DNA of 64,000 nt from Blastococcus sp. HT6-4 (lineage in GTDB: Bacteria > Actinomycetota > Actinomycetes > Mycobacteriales > Geodermatophilaceae), in NCBI RefSeq assembly GCF_039679125.1, contig NZ_CP155551.1, forward strand, positions 3,286,001 through 3,350,000, in the 5' to 3' direction. The translations under genes and the position numbers were made by a program. Position 1 is the stretch's first letter; the number at the start of each line of letters is the position of its first letter. The notes beneath the pieces were generated by a model, which was not told the DNA's origin, made no database searches, and was given only the letters and a program-made list of their open reading frames with translations. Shown here piece by piece: positions 61,249 to 64,000 of this stretch.

Positions 61249-63114
61249 TCAGCACGCAGACCGCTGGTCCGTCGGCACGGCGGCACCCAGCGCCGGCGGG
61301 GTCACGGGCGAGTTGGCCTCGAGATAGCCGAGCAGGGCCTTCCTGTCCGACGCCCCTCTGACGACGTCCTCACCACCGGCGAAGGAGGTGTAGCCCTCGC
61401 CGCCCTGCCGGAGATAGGCCGTCATCGCCACCCGGTACCTGCCCTCCGGCTCGATCCGCGTGCCGTGGAGGCGCACCGAGCAGGGGTCGACGCGGTCGCC
61501 CGCCGGCAGCGCCGGGTCGTACCGGTAGGTCAGCCCACCGGAGGTGCTCAGGCCGACGGCGTCACCGCGGGTGAACTGGTGTTCCAGCGCCTCGTGGATG
61601 GCGGCGCCGGTGACGGTGAGGGTCTCGACGCGGAACCCGAACGGCAGCGCGCGGAAGACGTCCCGGTAGGTCACGACTCCGGCCGCTCCCGGCGGATCGC
61701 CGTCGTCGGTGAGCAGGCCGGCCCGCAGCATGGGCACGGTCGTGAAGGCGAGGACGGGACGCCCGTGGCGCTCGTCCTGCACGGCCGCGAGAAGGGCATC
61801 GGCCACGAGCACGCCCATGGGGGACTCCGGCTCGGGCCCGGGCCGGATGTCCTCGAGCACCTCGCCCACCACCCGGTCACCCTCGGGCTGGGCTCGGGCC
61901 ACCCAGTGGTCGACGATGCTCTCCACCCGCGGGTCGGCGTCGGTCCGCAGGACCGGTACCGCGGTCGCCCTGGTGCGCTCCCGGTCCACGTCCCCGTCGA
62001 CGCCGACGACCAGGCGGAGGTCGGTGACCGACCGCCCGTACGTGGCCGCCTGCGTCACCGGTCGCGGGCGCCCCGCGGGATCGGCGAGCGTGCAGGTGTA
62101 CGGCGCGTGCGTGTGGCCGCCCACGATCGCATCGACGGCCGGCGAGACATCGGCGTTCAGCCGGCCGGCCGGGGTTCCGGCGAGGTCCCCGGCGCACGTG
62201 TCCGGCCGCACGCCCTCCGACTGCACGCCGCCCTCGTGCGCGAGGAGGACGATGGCCTCCACCCCGCGGTCCTGCAGCTCGGCGGCGTACCGGTTCGCCG
62301 CCGCTGCCGGGGGTTCGATCGTCAGGCCGTCGACCGCGGAGGCACGGACGTAGTCGAGCGTCTCCCGGGTGACGACGCCGATGATCCCGATCCTCGTGCC
62401 GCCGGTGGTGGACACCACCGCGTACGGGGGGAGCACCGGGTCCCCCGTGGCCGTGTCCCGGACGTTGGCCGCGAGGTACCCGAAGCTCGAGCCGGAGAAG
62501 GTCGTGCCCTCGCTGTCGCGGAAGCAGCCGTCCGTCCCCGGGTCGACGCCGTCGCAGGCCTCGACGTCGTCGGAGAACTGCCCGTCCGTCGCACCGGACA
62601 GGCGGAACAACTCGTCCTTGCCGAAGTCGAACTCGTGGTTGCCGACGGCGGAGAAGTCCAGGCCGAGAGCATCGAGGACCTCGATGGTCGGCTCGTCCTG
62701 GTAGTGCGCGGAGGCGAACGTGGAGGCGCCCACCAGGTCGCCCGCGGCGAGCGTGAGGGAATCCTGCTCGTTCCCGCCGAAGTCCGCGCGCCGGTCCGCC
62801 AACGCCCTCGCCAGGTGCGCGGCTCCCCCGGCGAGCTGGGGACCGTCGTCCGGCGTGCCCGGGACCCCGTCCTCCCCCGGCCCCGGCTCCCCCGTCTCGA
62901 GGAGACCGTCCCGTCCCACGGGTGCGTCCAGGCGACCGTGGAAGTCGTTGATGGCCAGCACCTGGACCTCGGTCTCGGTGACCGGGAGGTCGATCCCGCC
63001 CCGTTCCCCGGTGGCGGCGTCGGCCGACGGAGCCGTCGAGCCCTCGCACGCCGTCAGTGCCAGCGACAGCGACAGCGCGACGACGATCGCCGCGTCTCGA
63101 CGGCACGGCAGCAC
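61249..63114 (-). CDS. 5'-nucleotidase / metallophosphatase lipoprotein
   Basis: This 621-aa surface lipoprotein (lipobox LTAC, Cys23) has an N-terminal calcineurin-like metallophosphatase domain (INDFHGRL with Asp57 and His59; GDL; GNHEFDFG at about 158-165; GGHTHAPYTC) and a C-terminal 5'-nucleotidase substrate domain (about 400-600, MGVLVADALLAAVQDERHG, GFRVETLTVTGAAI). It probably scavenges nucleotides outside the cell. AGGAGG 5 nt before the GTG is a strong ribosome site. Confidence 0.9.
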   Translation of the reverse strand: MLPCRRDAAIVVALSLSLALTACEGSTAPSADAATGERGGIDLPVTETEVQVLAINDFHGRLDAPVGRDGLLETGEPGPGEDGVPGTPDDGPQLAGGAAHLARALADRRADFGGNEQDSLTLAAGDLVGASTFASAHYQDEPTIEVLDALGLDFSAVGNHEFDFGKDELFRLSGATDGQFSDDVEACDGVDPGTDGCFRDSEGTTFSGSSFGYLAANVRDTATGDPVLPPYAVVSTTGGTRIGIIGVVTRETLDYVRASAVDGLTIEPPAAAANRYAAELQDRGVEAIVLLAHEGGVQSEGVRPDTCAGDLAGTPAGRLNADVSPAVDAIVGGHTHAPYTCTLADPAGRPRPVTQAATYGRSVTDLRLVVGVDGDVDRERTRATAVPVLRTDADPRVESIVDHWVARAQPEGDRVVGEVLEDIRPGPEPESPMGVLVADALLAAVQDERHGRPVLAFTTVPMLRAGLLTDDGDPPGAAGVVTYRDVFRALPFGFRVETLTVTGAAIHEALEHQFTRGDAVGLSTSGGLTYRYDPALPAGDRVDPCSVRLHGTRIEPEGRYRVAMTAYLRQGGEGYTSFAGGEDVVRGASDRKALLGYLEANSPVTPPALGAAVPTDQRSAC

Positions 63115-63200
63115 ACGGCCTCCTCGGTGACGCGGAACGGTTGATCAACATCACCAGCCCGACGGGACATCCGCCACTCGAGCCGCCCGCGCGACCGTCG

Positions 63201-64000
63201 TCAGCCGGCGTGCACCACCCGGCCCTGGCCCAGCACCCGATCACCGCGCTCGGCGTCGGGCGCGTACAGCACCGCCGACTGACCCGCGGCGACGCCGCGC
63301 TCCTCGGCCGCGAGCACGATCCGCAACCCGCCGTCCCCGGCTCCGGACACCGTGCAGGCCACCGGCCTCCCGTGCGCCCGCAACTGGACCTCGGCGTCGA
63401 TCGGCAGCGCCGGCGGCGCACCGGTCCACGTCGGCGGTCCGGTGCGCACCTCGGCGATCCCCGCCTGGTCCGCGGTGCCGATCGTCACCGTGCGGCTGAC
63501 CGGCTCGATGCTCAGGACGTACCGCGGCCGCTGGTCGCCGACGCTGACGCCCAGCCCGCGCCGCTGACCGACCGTGAAGCCGTAGGTGCCGTCGTGCTCG
63601 CCGACGGTGGCCCCGGTGGCCGCGTCGACCAGCGGCCCGGGCCGGCTGCCCAGCGTGCGGGCCAGGAAGCCGCGGGTGTCGCCGTCGGGGATGAAGCAGA
63701 TGTCGTGGGAGTCGGCCTTGGTGGCCACCGCGAACCCGCGCTGGGCCGCGATCTCGCGGACGCGGTCCTTGGTCATGCCGCCGAGCGGGAACCGGGCCGC
63801 CGCGAGCTGCTCGGGGGTCAGCACCCCGAGCACGTAGGACTGGTCCTTGGCGGCGTCCACCGACCGGCGCAGCTCGCCGTCGGCGAGCCGGGCGTGGTGC
63901 CCGGTGACCACGGCGTCGAAGCCCAGGGCCCGGGCCCGGTCGAGCACCGCGGTGAACTTGATCTTCTCGTTGCAGCGCAGGCACGGGTTCGGCGTCCGCC
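63201..64000 (-). CDS. mnmA: tRNA-specific 2-thiouridylase MnmA (3' part)
   Basis: This enzyme thiolates U34 of Glu, Gln and Lys tRNAs. The gene runs off the window end, so its start is missing. The visible part has [12 protein letters not shown] (catalytic Cys), [33 protein letters not shown] with the second catalytic Cys and a C-terminal beta barrel. Its position matches Rv3024c (trmU). The tRNA-Glu and tRNA-Gln genes in this window encode likely substrates. Confidence 0.96.
   Translation of the reverse strand, partial: RTPNPCLRCNEKIKFTAVLDRARALGFDAVVTGHHARLADGELRRSVDAAKDQSYVLGVLTPEQLAAARFPLGGMTKDRVREIAAQRGFAVATKADSHDICFIPDGDTRGFLARTLGSRPGPLVDAATGATVGEHDGTYGFTVGQRRGLGVSVGDQRPRYVLSIEPVSRTVTIGTADQAGIAEVRTGPPTWTGAPPALPIDAEVQLRAHGRPVACTVSGAGDGGLRIVLAAEERGVAAGQSAVLYAPDAERGDRVLGQGRVVHAG

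Overview
The window is chromosomal DNA of a very high-GC actinobacterium, most likely Geodermatophilaceae (Blastococcus / Geodermatophilus / Modestobacter type). The evidence is the codon use with frequent GTG starts, the coenzyme F420 gene fbiD, MutT1, SepIVA, an NdgR-type regulator, and a gene order that follows Mycobacterium tuberculosis Rv2922c (smc) to Rv3024c (mnmA) almost step for step. Nearly all of it is core genome.

Layout. Positions 1-12.4 kb hold a minus-strand housekeeping run: smc, acyP, mutM, rnc, rpmF, a DUF177 gene, sepIVA, coaD, rsmD, recG and a FakA/DAK2-like gene, mostly coupled by ATGA/GTGA overlaps. rpmB (plus strand) ends at a strong terminator. From about 12.9 to 15.1 kb lies an accessory insert: a relic of an IS481-type element, a lower-GC secreted streptogrisin-like protease, and an unknown 137-aa gene. 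A GNAT gene broken by two frameshifts follows, then a kinase-like gene, a GNAT gene and thiL. Positions 17.9-28.3 kb carry a small AsnC-type sensor, a DUF3515 protein, a lipoprotein, ddl, a CDP-alcohol phosphotransferase, a Cys/Met-metabolism PLP enzyme, gpsA, plsC, fbiD, ppk and mutT1.

Positions 28.3-50.3 kb are dominated by branched-chain amino acid synthesis: leuDC with divergent ndgR, cimA, leuB, ilvBNC and ilvD. serA, gltX, three tRNA genes (two tandem tRNA-Glu, one tRNA-Gln) and several small enzymes are interspersed. Positions 50.3-64 kb carry a PH-domain protein, a 2-hydroxyacid dehydrogenase, an LppZ-like lipoprotein, gatCAB (with a tiny membrane protein between gatA and gatB), an ACT protein, ligA, a MetE-like protein, a 5'-nucleotidase lipoprotein and the 3' part of mnmA.

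The most interesting signal is regulatory. Both cimA and ilvB are preceded by a complete transcription attenuator. Each has a very short leader peptide ending in branched-chain codons (Ile-Ile-Ile-Ala-stop before cimA; Val-Leu-Val-Leu-Ala-stop before ilvB). In each, the last base of the stop codon is the first base of a strong hairpin, and a terminator with a U-run follows. The codon choice suggests that cimA senses Ile while ilvBNC senses Val and Leu. A 20-bp imperfect palindrome between leuC and ndgR looks like the leu-operon operator. Many genes here also have a TANNNT box 6-8 nt before the start codon, which points to widespread leaderless transcription. Coordinates come from reading the sequence; family assignments are by recognition, without database searches.
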